Source: Cyanobacteria bacterium UBA791 (GTDB taxonomy: Bacteria > Cyanobacteriota > Vampirovibrionia > Gastranaerophilales > Gastranaerophilaceae). From it: a stretch of 20,379 bases of DNA. A program made the translations under genes and the position numbers. Positions 1 to 7,482 of the stretch are shown here, in pieces (within the stretch, counting starts at the first letter, position 1; each line of letters starts with the position of its first letter). The DNA lies in assembly GCA_002297005.1 (NCBI GenBank), contig DBIX01000071.1, forward strand, positions 1 to 20,379. The letters are read 5' to 3'. The notes under the pieces are model-generated. The model was not told the DNA's origin and ran no database searches. It was given only the letters and a program-made list of their open reading frames with translations.

Positions 1-424
1 GAGTATCTTCACGTTTTTTGCAAGCTTGACCTTGACCGTTTGAAGCATCAATCAATTCGTTTGTTAATTTGTCTACGAATGATTTGCCAGCTCTTTTCTT
101 AGCAGCTGCAATTAACCAAGATGAAGATAATGCGAAACCTCTGTCTGCTTTAACTTCGATAGGTACTTGGTAAGTTGAACCACCGATACGTCTAGCTTTT
201 ACTTCTAGTAATGGTGTTGCATTTGTTAATGCTTTTTCGAAAATTTCTAGAGGTTTTTCATTAGTTCTTTCTTTGATTCTTTCTAATGTTGTATAGAAAA
301 TTCTTTCTGCTAATGATTTTTTACCTCTTCTCATAATTCTGTTGATGAATTTTGAGATGTCTACACTATTGTATAGTGGATCCATAGGAGGAATTCTTTT
401 TGCTGGTTTAGAACGTCTTGACAT
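1..424 (-). CDS. rpsG: 30S ribosomal protein S7, 3' end cut by the window edge
   Basis: S7 is a primary binder of the 16S rRNA 3' domain and organises assembly of the small-subunit head. The visible 141 codons begin MSRRSKPAKRIPPMDPLYNS and contain the typical S7 run ISKFINRIMRRGKKSLAE, then VKARRIGGSTYQVPIEV and ALSSSWLIAAAKKR. Family members are about 156 residues, so only roughly the last 15 are missing beyond the left edge. The start ATG shares one base with the rpsL stop (TAATG on the minus strand). A strong AAAGGAGG ribosome-binding site at 431-438, inside the end of rpsL, supports this start and suggests translational coupling. The order rpsL-rpsG is the usual str operon order; fusA and tufA would be expected next, outside the window. 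Confidence 0.97.
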   Translation of the reverse strand, partial: MSRRSKPAKRIPPMDPLYNSVDISKFINRIMRRGKKSLAERIFYTTLERIKERTNEKPLEIFEKALTNATPLLEVKARRIGGSTYQVPIEVKADRGFALSSSWLIAAAKKRAGKSFVDKLTNELIDASNGQGQACKKREDT

Positions 425-804
425 TATTTACCTCCTTTAGCACGTTTTGCACCGTATTTAGATCTTGATTGATTTCTGTTTGCTACACCAGCTGTATCTA
501 ATGTACCTCTGATGATGTGGTATCTAACACCTGGTAAGTCTTTAACTCTGCCACCTCTGATTAGAACAACACTGTGTTCTTGTAGGTTGTGACCGATACC
601 TGGAATATATGATGTTACTTCAAAACCATTTGTTAATCTAACTCTGGCAACTTTTCTCATTGCTGAATTAGGTTTTTTAGGTGTTGTTGTGTAAACTCTT
701 GTGCATACACCTCTACGTTGTGGGCATGACATCAACGCTGGTGATTTTGTTTTGTCAGTTAGCTTTTTACGTTCTTGACGTACAAGCTGGTTGATTGTTG
801 GCAT
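424..804 (-). CDS. rpsL: 30S ribosomal protein S12
   Basis: S12 sits at the decoding centre of the small subunit and contributes to codon-anticodon proofreading. The 126-residue product is full length and matches S12 throughout, with CPQRRGVCTRVYTTTPKKPN and RGGRVKDLPGVRYH. Lys43 and Lys88 (Lys42 and Lys87 without the initiator Met), where streptomycin-resistance changes usually fall, are the wild-type residues, so nothing here predicts resistance. Asp89 is the residue that RimO methylthiolates in bacteria that carry RimO. The start ATG has an AAAGGAG site at 811-817. The gene leads the ribosomal operon and is transcribed away from the phosphatase-fold gene. Confidence 0.98.
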   Translation of the reverse strand: MPTINQLVRQERKKLTDKTKSPALMSCPQRRGVCTRVYTTTPKKPNSAMRKVARVRLTNGFEVTSYIPGIGHNLQEHSVVLIRGGRVKDLPGVRYHIIRGTLDTAGVANRNQSRSKYGAKRAKGGK

Positions 805-1027
805 AATTTCTCCTTTTATATATCTTTTCTTATTGTTTACAGTTCCCTAATAGCATATTTTCAGCACAAATATTCAGCTATTATCTGTAAGTATATTCAA
901 CAACAACCATATTTTATTGTCAACACTTTTGTTAAGAAGTTTTAGAGGTATTTTTTATTTATTACAAAATAGTTACATTACTCGACCTCTCATGTATATA
1001 TGTTATTATCCTTATAGGAGATTTATT
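805..1027. promoter_or_regulatory. Divergent intergenic region between rpsL and the phosphatase-fold gene
   Basis: These 223 bases must hold the promoter of the rpsL operon on the minus strand and probably one for the plus-strand phosphatase-fold/glycosyltransferase pair. On the minus strand there is a perfect TTGACA (919-924) and a good TATACT (890-895), but they lie 23 bases apart, too far for a standard pair, so the real promoter elements are not settled. On the plus strand the ATG at 1028 follows AT-rich runs (TATATA at 995-1000) without a convincing -35. No hairpin or small RNA is evident. Confidence 0.35.
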
Positions 1028-1657
1028 ATGATACTTAAGAAAAAATGCAAAATTACATATATAGCACATGGTGCAACAATTTTAAGTGAAAATCACAAAT
1101 TAAATAATGGTTTAAAATACCCACCAATTAATAAAAATGGTGAACAACAAATGCTAAACATTATTGAATTTATAAAAATTCGTGGTGTTAAAAATGATAA
1201 AATTATTTCTGGTCCTGCTCTTTGTACGATTCAAAGTGCAGAATTGATTTCTGAAGAATTGAAAAAAGATTTTAAAATCGACGAAACATTATTGCCACGT
1301 AATTATGGAGATTGGGACGGTTTAACGCTTGAACAAGTTAAAAAACGTTATCCTGAGTTTGAAAGTAGAACTCCGGTTTCTATGTTTTTAGAAACTCCTG
1401 AACATGGCGAAGACTTGGATACTTTTAATAAAAGAGTTTTTGAAAGTACTTCAAGAATTGTTGAAGAAAATATTGGTAAAAGATTGCTTGTTGTTACTCA
1501 TCCGGCAATTATTCGTTCAGTTGTTTGTTCAGCCTTGAAGATTCCTAAAGAATCTCAATATAATATATACATCAAAACAGGTAGTGCAACTCAATTAAGT
1601 TATTTTGAAGATGGAACTTGTTTAAAATACTCAAATCATGTTCCTTTAACATATTAG
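1028..1657 (+). CDS. Histidine phosphatase (phosphoglycerate mutase-like) fold protein with degenerate phosphate pocket
   Basis: The 209-residue protein has the layout of the histidine phosphatase superfamily: a first strand ending in a catalytic-His motif (YIAHGAT, His14), a Q-S-A-E helix start (69-72), a GDWDGLT loop (94-100), an EHGE segment (125-128) and the second His in VVTHPAIIRS (His158). Two hallmark arginines are replaced: the RHG Arg is Ala13, and the Arg of the usual L-x-R-A-x-Q-T-A-E motif is Cys66. Both normally hold the phosphate, so classical phosphatase activity is doubtful although both histidines remain. The start is ATG 1028, preceded by TAGGAG at 1015-1020; an in-frame TTG at 917 has no such site and would add 37 poorly fitting residues. 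The stop overlaps the ribosome-binding site of the next gene, so the two are probably co-transcribed. Substrate unknown. Confidence 0.8.
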   Translation: MILKKKCKITYIAHGATILSENHKLNNGLKYPPINKNGEQQMLNIIEFIKIRGVKNDKIISGPALCTIQSAELISEELKKDFKIDETLLPRNYGDWDGLTLEQVKKRYPEFESRTPVSMFLETPEHGEDLDTFNKRVFESTSRIVEENIGKRLLVVTHPAIIRSVVCSALKIPKESQYNIYIKTGSATQLSYFEDGTCLKYSNHVPLTY

Positions 1658-1670
1658 GAGATAAATATTT

Positions 1671-3845
1671 ATGTTATTTGGAATATCTTTTTTATTAGTA
1701 TTTATTTCAAGTTATTTTATCGCTTCAATTCTTACAAAAAAAGCTTATGAGCATTTTGCATATTTGTTACTAACTTCTTTTGCAAATATTGTTTTGACTT
1801 TCGAACTTTTATCTTTGTTTAAAGCTATGACTCTTCCTTGGGTTTTAGCTTTTAACGTAATTTTCTTCGTGAGTTCTTTATTTTTATGGACAAAAAAAGG
1901 AAAACCATTATTTATTTTAGATATAAAATCCTTTTTCAATAAATATAAAAATATCTGCAAATTGGATAAAACTTTTGTAGTTTTAGGATTATGTTTTTTA
2001 ATCTTTGTTCTTGGTGCATTTGCTTTATGTTTAGTTTTACCAATAACAAATGCAGATGCAATGGATTATCACGTTGCAAGGTGTTTCTTTTATTTGAAAA
2101 ATGCATCCTTAAGTCATTTTAATACAGCAGACATAAGACTTTTAATTTTTCCATTTAACTCAGAAATCATATATGCTTGGATTTTGATGTTTCTTAAAAA
2201 GGATGCTTTTTTAGGTTTTATTTCATATTTTGGATTCTTTTTATCAATAGCTTCATTATACAAGTTTATGCAATTAGCTGGTTTTTCAATGAGAAAAACT
2301 CTTTGGTCAATTTTTGTATTGTCTTCTTTTGCCTCAATTATCGTTCAAGTATCAGGGACTGAAACAGATGTTTTGACAGCAAGTTTGATACTTTCTTCAA
2401 TTGTTCTATTTTGGATTTCACTTAAAGAGGAAAACAAGATTTCATTAACATATTCAGCTATTGCCTATGCTCTAGCTATTGGAGTTAAAACAACTGCTAT
2501 TATTGCAATTCCTGCCGTTGCTATTATTATGTTATTCTTGGCTTACAAGCTTAAAGCATATAAAAATTTCGGTCTTTTCTGTCTATTATTTATTGCAAAT
2601 TTTGTAGTATTTTCTTCTTATAACTATATTTTAAACTTTATTGATTTTGGAAATATAATGGGTTCAACATCCTCAATGGTTGTTCATAAAAATTTTTATG
2701 GCATAAAAGGAATGATTGCAAGCTTTGTAAGACATGTATTTCTATTCTTCGATTTTACTGGGTTTAAATGGGGAGATTATATTGGTAATCATATAACTTC
2801 TGTAAAAATGCATATTCTAACTTTTTTACATGTTGCGAATGTTCCAGAAGGACTTTATTCTGAGCCAAAAGGTGTGTATGGTATAAATGGAACATTATTA
2901 GAACCTTGTATGAGTTATGGGATTCTTGGTTTTATAGTATTTTTGCCTTGCCTTATATATTCAATAATGAAATCTTTATTTGTGAAGAATTTCAAAACTC
3001 AACTTTTGGCAATTTTATCAATTGCTTTTGTTATTTATTTATTAGCTTTATCTTATTTAATAGCATATATGAATTTTAATGCAAGATTTTTGGCAATGTT
3101 TTCTGTGATTATTGCTCCAGTACTAGTATATTCTTATTACAGAAAAAATAATTTTTATAAAGTTTTAATTGTGCTATGCATGTTTTATTATATGGTTTTG
3201 GTTTCTTCTCATCTTTGGGCAAGACCGTGGTGGCATTATGCAAAAAATATTTTGTACAAAGGCGAAACTATTTCTGATACAAGACGAAGAGCTTTGTGTG
3301 CAACTGCAACTTATGAAACTTCAGAAATGTTAGACAAACATTGTCTTTTTTGGTCAAAAATTATGCATTCGCCTGAATTTAAAAATAAAAAAATATTATA
3401 TATTCCTTCTTCTTCGACAAATATGTATTTACCGATGAAAGAGAATTATTTTAATGGTGCAAAAATTGATATAGGTCTTATTCCAAGATATAGTGAATAT
3501 AATCTTGATGAATATGATTACATAATTTTTTCTGAAAATGTTCAGTATTCAACATATTTTCCAGAAAAAAATATAAAATATGACTACAAAATAACTAATA
3601 ATAATATGATTTTACCTAAGAATAGAGAGTACTATTGTTTTTATTTGACTCGACATGGTATGTACAATGGAACGAATGATATTTCGCAATTAAAGGATAA
3701 ACCTTATGCAGTAGAATGTACATTATCAGCTAAAAATCCAAAATTACGAAATTTTGAGTACATAAAAACTATAGAGGATACAAATAATGAAATCTTAAAA
3801 CCTCTTAAAACATTTATGATATTTAGAAAAAAATCTACTAACTAG
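1671..3845 (+). CDS. GT-C superfamily membrane glycosyltransferase (GT39/PMT-like)
   Basis: This 724-residue protein has many hydrophobic helices through about residue 505 and a soluble C-terminal part of about 210 residues. After the fourth helix comes NADAMDYHVARCFF (127-140; Asp129, Asp132, His134, Arg137), followed by N-x-S-x-x-H and an Arg-containing loop. This matches the acidic first extracytoplasmic loop motif (D-x-M-x-Y-H-x-x-R) of a GT39-like bacterial group. GT-C enzymes transfer a sugar from a polyprenyl-phosphate carrier on the outer face of the membrane to protein or glycan. Start ATG 1671 is preceded by AGGAG (1656-1660), inside the upstream stop. The neighbouring manC suggests a mannose-derived donor, but that is inference; acceptor and sugar are unknown. 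Confidence 0.75.
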   Translation: MLFGISFLLVFISSYFIASILTKKAYEHFAYLLLTSFANIVLTFELLSLFKAMTLPWVLAFNVIFFVSSLFLWTKKGKPLFILDIKSFFNKYKNICKLDKTFVVLGLCFLIFVLGAFALCLVLPITNADAMDYHVARCFFYLKNASLSHFNTADIRLLIFPFNSEIIYAWILMFLKKDAFLGFISYFGFFLSIASLYKFMQLAGFSMRKTLWSIFVLSSFASIIVQVSGTETDVLTASLILSSIVLFWISLKEENKISLTYSAIAYALAIGVKTTAIIAIPAVAIIMLFLAYKLKAYKNFGLFCLLFIANFVVFSSYNYILNFIDFGNIMGSTSSMVVHKNFYGIKGMIASFVRHVFLFFDFTGFKWGDYIGNHITSVKMHILTFLHVANVPEGLYSEPKGVYGINGTLLEPCMSYGILGFIVFLPCLIYSIMKSLFVKNFKTQLLAILSIAFVIYLLALSYLIAYMNFNARFLAMFSVIIAPVLVYSYYRKNNFYKVLIVLCMFYYMVLVSSHLWARPWWHYAKNILYKGETISDTRRRALCATATYETSEMLDKHCLFWSKIMHSPEFKNKKILYIPSSSTNMYLPMKENYFNGAKIDIGLIPRYSEYNLDEYDYIIFSENVQYSTYFPEKNIKYDYKITNNNMILPKNREYYCFYLTRHGMYNGTNDISQLKDKPYAVECTLSAKNPKLRNFEYIKTIEDTNNEILKPLKTFMIFRKKSTN

Positions 3846-5236
3846 CAACGTCCGTACATATCAGAATATCTGATAATATCTTCTTCTAGAAGAATGCTAC
3901 CCTGTTGAAGTTCAATAATCTCTACATCTTCATCAGAAAGGTTTTGAAGTGAATGTTTTTCTCCAATAGCAATATCAACGCTTTGACCAACATTTAGAGT
4001 AAGCATTTCTTCTCCTTTTTGTACAGTTGCTGTACCAAGAGCTACAACCCAATGTTCAGCTCTATGGTTGTGTGATTGTAATGATAATTTTTGGTGAGGA
4101 TTTACGTGAATTTTTTTAGTTAAAAATCCATCGCCACTTGCAATAACTGTGTAAAATCCCCAAGGTCTATAAACTGTTTTGTGAACCTTGTGAGTATCGT
4201 CATTTAATTTCTTTAATTCTTCATAAATAAGCTTAACATCTTGAGTGTTGTCTGTTCTGCAAGCTAAAATTGCATCTTCAGTTTCTACAATAACTGCATT
4301 TTCTAAACCTACTGTGGCAACTAATTTTGATGATGAATAAGCTAATGTATTTTTTGAATTTTTGTCTATAACGTTTCCAATAAATACGTTACCGTCTTTA
4401 TCTTTTTGAGAAACTTGATAAATAGCTTCCCAAGAACCTAAATCGTTCCAGTCGCTTTCAAGTTTTACTAAAGCTATTTTGTTTGATTTTTCCATAACTG
4501 CATAGTCAACTGAAATGCTAGGCATTTTGTTGAAAGTTACATAAGGAATATCACTAGAGTTTGTGAAATCAAATTCGCTTAATGTGTTATAAATTTCAGA
4601 ATTTGCATTCTTTAATTCTTCCATAAATGTTGAAACCTTGAACATAAACATACCGCTGTTCCAGTAATAAGTTCCAGCATCAACATATTTTTGTGCAGTT
4701 TCTGCATCAGGTTTTTCGACGAATTGTTTTACTTTGTATCCGTCTAATAATTGCTCGCTTTCAATATTTACGTAACCGTAACCTGTTTCAGGTGAAGTTG
4801 GTTGAACACCAAAAGTTACGATGTAACCTTGTTCTGCAAGTTTTTCACCTTTTAAAATAGAATTTTTAAAAGCTGATAAGTTTTTAATTAAAGGATCAGA
4901 CGGTGCTACTAAAATAACGGGGTCTTCTTCCTTTGTAATAGTTGAAATATATTTTGTAGCAACTGCAATTGCTGGAGCTGTGTTTTTAGCAACTGGTTCA
5001 GCCAAAACAACTGGATTTTTACACATATTTTGTAGTTGGTATCTTACGTTTGATACGTGCTTTGCATTTGTGATGCTTACAATATTTTCAGATGGTGTAA
5101 AACATGCAAGTCTTTGGAATGTAGCTTGTAATAAACTTTGATCCATATTTAAATTTAATAACTGTTTTGGATAAAGTTCTCTAGATAAAGGCCATAGACG
5201 GCTTCCTGAACCACCACATAAAATTATACTATACAT
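3842..5236 (-). CDS. manC: Mannose-1-phosphate guanylyltransferase / mannose-6-phosphate isomerase (type II, bifunctional)
   Basis: The enzyme makes GDP-mannose from GTP and mannose-1-phosphate and in this family usually also interconverts fructose-6-P and mannose-6-P. The N-terminal nucleotidyltransferase domain shows the pyrophosphorylase signature GGSGSRLWPLSRELYPKQ (8-25), then FVEKPD and YYWNSGMFMFK. The C-terminal cupin has the isomerase signature QSHNHRAEHW (387-396) and ends with the usual IIRYSDMYGR. At 464 residues it is close to the family length (about 470-480). The start has GGAG at 5244-5247 and an extended -10 promoter just upstream. Its stop overlaps the stop of the convergent glycosyltransferase gene. 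GDP-mannose feeds surface polysaccharide, GDP-fucose or polyprenyl-phosphate-mannose, which fits a GT-C neighbour. Confidence 0.94.
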   Translation of the reverse strand: MYSIILCGGSGSRLWPLSRELYPKQLLNLNMDQSLLQATFQRLACFTPSENIVSITNAKHVSNVRYQLQNMCKNPVVLAEPVAKNTAPAIAVATKYISTITKEEDPVILVAPSDPLIKNLSAFKNSILKGEKLAEQGYIVTFGVQPTSPETGYGYVNIESEQLLDGYKVKQFVEKPDAETAQKYVDAGTYYWNSGMFMFKVSTFMEELKNANSEIYNTLSEFDFTNSSDIPYVTFNKMPSISVDYAVMEKSNKIALVKLESDWNDLGSWEAIYQVSQKDKDGNVFIGNVIDKNSKNTLAYSSSKLVATVGLENAVIVETEDAILACRTDNTQDVKLIYEELKKLNDDTHKVHKTVYRPWGFYTVIASGDGFLTKKIHVNPHQKLSLQSHNHRAEHWVVALGTATVQKGEEMLTLNVGQSVDIAIGEKHSLQNLSDEDVEIIELQQGSILLEEDIIRYSDMYGRC

Positions 5237-5268
5237 ATTTCAACTCCATTCTTCTATTATTGATGTTA

Positions 5269-5277
5269 ATTATATCA
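5269..5277 (-). promoter_or_regulatory. Extended -10 promoter element for manC
   Basis: On the minus strand the sequence reads TGATATAAT, a perfect TG-N-TATAAT extended -10. No good -35 lies 16-18 bases upstream, as is common for extended -10 promoters. Predicted transcription would begin near 5262, leaving a leader of about 26 bases with the GGAG site before the manC ATG. Confidence 0.6.
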
Positions 5278-5391
5278 GAAAAATACTAAAATAATTCATT
5301 TTTTAATTTTCAAAAGTATAACTAACTGATTATGTATTGTTGTATATGCAAACTTATCTGAAAAACTCTTAATCTATTATTGAGGGTAAAG

Positions 5392-6003
5392 ATGTCTTTA
5401 GGTAAATTAATGTACAAAAAATTAAAAACTGAAGATTTGGTCATTCTTGCACAAAAGGATGATTTTAAAGCTCTTGAGGAATTGGTAAAAAGAGAACAAA
5501 AACGTATTTACGTTACTCTTTTGTATTTGTGCAAAGAGGATTCAAAAGTCCAAGATTTGACTCAAGAGGCATTGTTAAAGATGGCAAAAAATATTTCTAC
5601 CCTAAGAAACCCAAAGGGTTTTAAAAGTTGGTTAAATCATATAGTAATGAACCTTTTTTATGATGATTTTAGAAAATGTACAAAAATAAATACTATTTCT
5701 GTGGACAAAGATTATGGTACAGATAATTACGTATCAAATCCAACGTTAGAAATCCCTGATAAACAGGCAAAACCTTTAGAAAAATGTTTGTCTTGCGAAT
5801 TAGAAAATTTAATCAAACAAGAAATTAAAAATTTGCCTGAACATTTTAGGGTTCCAATTGTGCTAAGAGAACTTCAGGGTTTGTCTTATGAAGATATTGC
5901 AAAAACAACAGCTACAAATATTGGTACTGTTAAATCAAGAATTGCAAGAGCAAGACTAAAATTGAAAGAAAGTCTAAAAGATTATATCGGAAAAGGAGTG
6001 TAG
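5392..6003 (+). CDS. ECF-type RNA polymerase sigma factor
   Basis: This 203-residue sigma-70 family protein has only regions 2 and 4, the ECF layout. Region 2 spans about 25-90 (LVKREQKRIYVTLLYLC, LTQEALLKMA, FKSWLNHIVMNLFYDDFRK). Region 4 spans about 140-197 (LPEHFRVPIVLRELQGLSYE, then the helix-turn-helix ending GTVKSRIARARLKLKESL). The chosen ATG has GAGGG at 5382-5386 five bases upstream; an upstream in-frame TTG at 5380 overlaps that site and is unlikely. The next gene starts one base after this stop, with its ribosome-binding site inside this gene, and encodes a zinc-type membrane anti-sigma factor, so the pair is a classic signalling unit. The signal and regulon are unknown. Confidence 0.92.
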   Translation: MSLGKLMYKKLKTEDLVILAQKDDFKALEELVKREQKRIYVTLLYLCKEDSKVQDLTQEALLKMAKNISTLRNPKGFKSWLNHIVMNLFYDDFRKCTKINTISVDKDYGTDNYVSNPTLEIPDKQAKPLEKCLSCELENLIKQEIKNLPEHFRVPIVLRELQGLSYEDIAKTTATNIGTVKSRIARARLKLKESLKDYIGKGV

Positions 6004-6004
6004 A

Positions 6005-6565
6005 ATGAGTTTGTCATGTTCTCAAGTTAGTTCATTAATGACATTTTATATAAATAATAAATTAAATTATCCTGTGAAAAAAATGTTCGAGGAACATTTA
6101 AAAAATTGTCCAAAATGTTATGAAAAATATATGGCATTGTTGGAGATAATGACAAAATTTTCTGAGGCAAAAGAGTATATAGATAATATTAAATATGAAC
6201 GAAACCTTGAAAATAGTGCAGATGATGAAAAGGACTATGTCCTTGTACAAAGTCTTTCTGCATATAGTGATAATGAACTTTCTGAAGAAGAAAGCTTGAG
6301 AGTTAAAAAATACATTATTACAAACCTTTCTGCAAGAAAAACTTTAGAAGATTTTTGTTCTCTAAAAAAAGTTATAAAAGAATCTTTTGATAAATCTTCT
6401 AATAAATTTAAAATAGATTTTTCGAAAAATGTAATGAAGCAACTAGATTTAAAAGAAGAATATTATAAAGGTGGCTCTCAGTTAAAAGTCGCATCTATAT
6501 TTATATTCTTAGTAACTTCTCTTACCGTAGGTCTAATTTATGTGGTTTCTAGCATGCTAATTTAA
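6005..6565 (+). CDS. Membrane-anchored zinc-type (ZAS) anti-sigma factor with a second, ligand-less repeat
   Basis: The 186-residue protein begins with an anti-sigma zinc-finger module: Cys5, then EEHLKNCPKC giving His31-x3-Cys35-x2-Cys38, the canonical ZAS ligand set. A second segment (about 76-125), LSAYSDNELSEEESLRVKKY onward, resembles the same 'sAylDgELs..E...v' helical module but lacks the His-Cys-Cys ligands. A single transmembrane helix occupies about 162-186, so the N-terminal 160 residues should be cytoplasmic and able to hold the sigma factor at the membrane. AAAGGAG at 5992-5998 supports the start. Because the short tail ends within the membrane, it has almost no external sensor domain, so signal input probably comes from cytoplasmic zinc/redox state, proteolysis or a partner. 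Its 3' end overlaps convergent pilD by nine bases. Confidence 0.85.
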   Translation: MSLSCSQVSSLMTFYINNKLNYPVKKMFEEHLKNCPKCYEKYMALLEIMTKFSEAKEYIDNIKYERNLENSADDEKDYVLVQSLSAYSDNELSEEESLRVKKYIITNLSARKTLEDFCSLKKVIKESFDKSSNKFKIDFSKNVMKQLDLKEEYYKGGSQLKVASIFIFLVTSLTVGLIYVVSSMLI

Positions 6566-7477
6566 GAATAATAATATTCCAGCAGAAATGAACATTGCAG
6601 GACCAAACGGTAAAATAATTGCATCAGTTGCTGATTTAATATTGTGTGTAACTTGTCTTACGCAATATAGTCCAGAAATTACGACTAATAATGTTCCAGC
6701 GTAAAGTAGTATAGCGTTTACATCTTTTGACATGCTAATTAACTTATAGCTTGCTGTTATAATTAAAAATAATACTAAAGAAATAATAGTTTTGTAGTCT
6801 TTGCCTTTATATAATTTTTTTATATATAAAGGTAATGTTATTAAGGCTTGTACTACAAGAGATAGTAAAAGCACAAATAACAAAGGATACCACCCAAATA
6901 TTGCACCAAGTCCACCTGCAATAAAAGTATCACCAACGCCAAAGGCTCTTGATTTTACAAATACATATCCAAGTGATGCAAAAAGTTCCATAATTAATAC
7001 TCCCTCAAGAATACCAATTATAGAATTTTGTAAGTTATGATTAACAAGGCTGAAAATTAGCCCAAAAATCACTAGCAATAATGAATGTATATCAAAAATA
7101 ACTTTTTCTTTTAAATCTGTTACGGTCATGACTATAAATAAAGAAAATATAATTAACATTAAAAACATGTTAATTGATAGACCGAATTTAAAAAATATTC
7201 CTGTGAACAATAGCCCTGTTAAAAGTTCTACTATAAAATATTGAGGACTGATTTTTTCATGACAAAAATAACATTTTCCTCTTAATAATATATACGATAA
7301 TAATGGAATATTATGCCACCATTTTAAAGCATGCTGACATTTAGGACATTTTGATGGTGGAAAGACAATAGATTCTTTTGATAAACCTCTAAGTATAACC
7401 ACGTTCAAAAAACTTCCAATACATAAACCAATAATAAACATCCAAAATGCTATATAAAGTGTTAAAATATCTGGCAT
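6557..7477 (-). CDS. pilD: Prepilin peptidase / N-methyltransferase (family A24, full length)
   Basis: This membrane aspartic protease cleaves the leader of type IV prepilins and pseudopilins and methylates the new N terminus. The 306-residue protein starts with a helix and the GSFLNVVILR motif, followed by the cytoplasmic domain with two Cys pairs (Cys44/Cys47 and Cys69/Cys72), then several transmembrane helices. Both catalytic aspartates are visible: Asp121 in TVTDLKEKVIFD (usual DLxxxxIPD, with Phe for Pro) and Asp183 in FGVGDTFIAGG. It follows the SigF-like gene with a five-base gap and only a weak ribosome-binding site (AAAGAT), so translation is likely coupled. No pilin gene is present in the window; substrates would be elsewhere. 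Confidence 0.93.
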   Translation of the reverse strand: MPDILTLYIAFWMFIIGLCIGSFLNVVILRGLSKESIVFPPSKCPKCQHALKWWHNIPLLSYILLRGKCYFCHEKISPQYFIVELLTGLLFTGIFFKFGLSINMFLMLIIFSLFIVMTVTDLKEKVIFDIHSLLLVIFGLIFSLVNHNLQNSIIGILEGVLIMELFASLGYVFVKSRAFGVGDTFIAGGLGAIFGWYPLLFVLLLSLVVQALITLPLYIKKLYKGKDYKTIISLVLFLIITASYKLISMSKDVNAILLYAGTLLVVISGLYCVRQVTHNIKSATDAIILPFGPAMFISAGILLFLN

Positions 7478-7482
7478 GCTTA

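Noticed and set aside
890..924. TTGACA and TATACT on the minus strand as the rpsL promoter
   Set aside because: Each box is good but the 23-base spacing is outside the working range, so I did not call it as a promoter.
917..1027. Upstream TTG extension of the phosphatase-fold gene
   Set aside because: No ribosome-binding site, extra residues fit no part of the fold, and ATG 1028 has a good TAGGAG.
6801..7040. Plus-strand reading frame within pilD
   Set aside because: It is antisense to a well-supported gene, lacks a ribosome-binding site and has no recognisable domain.
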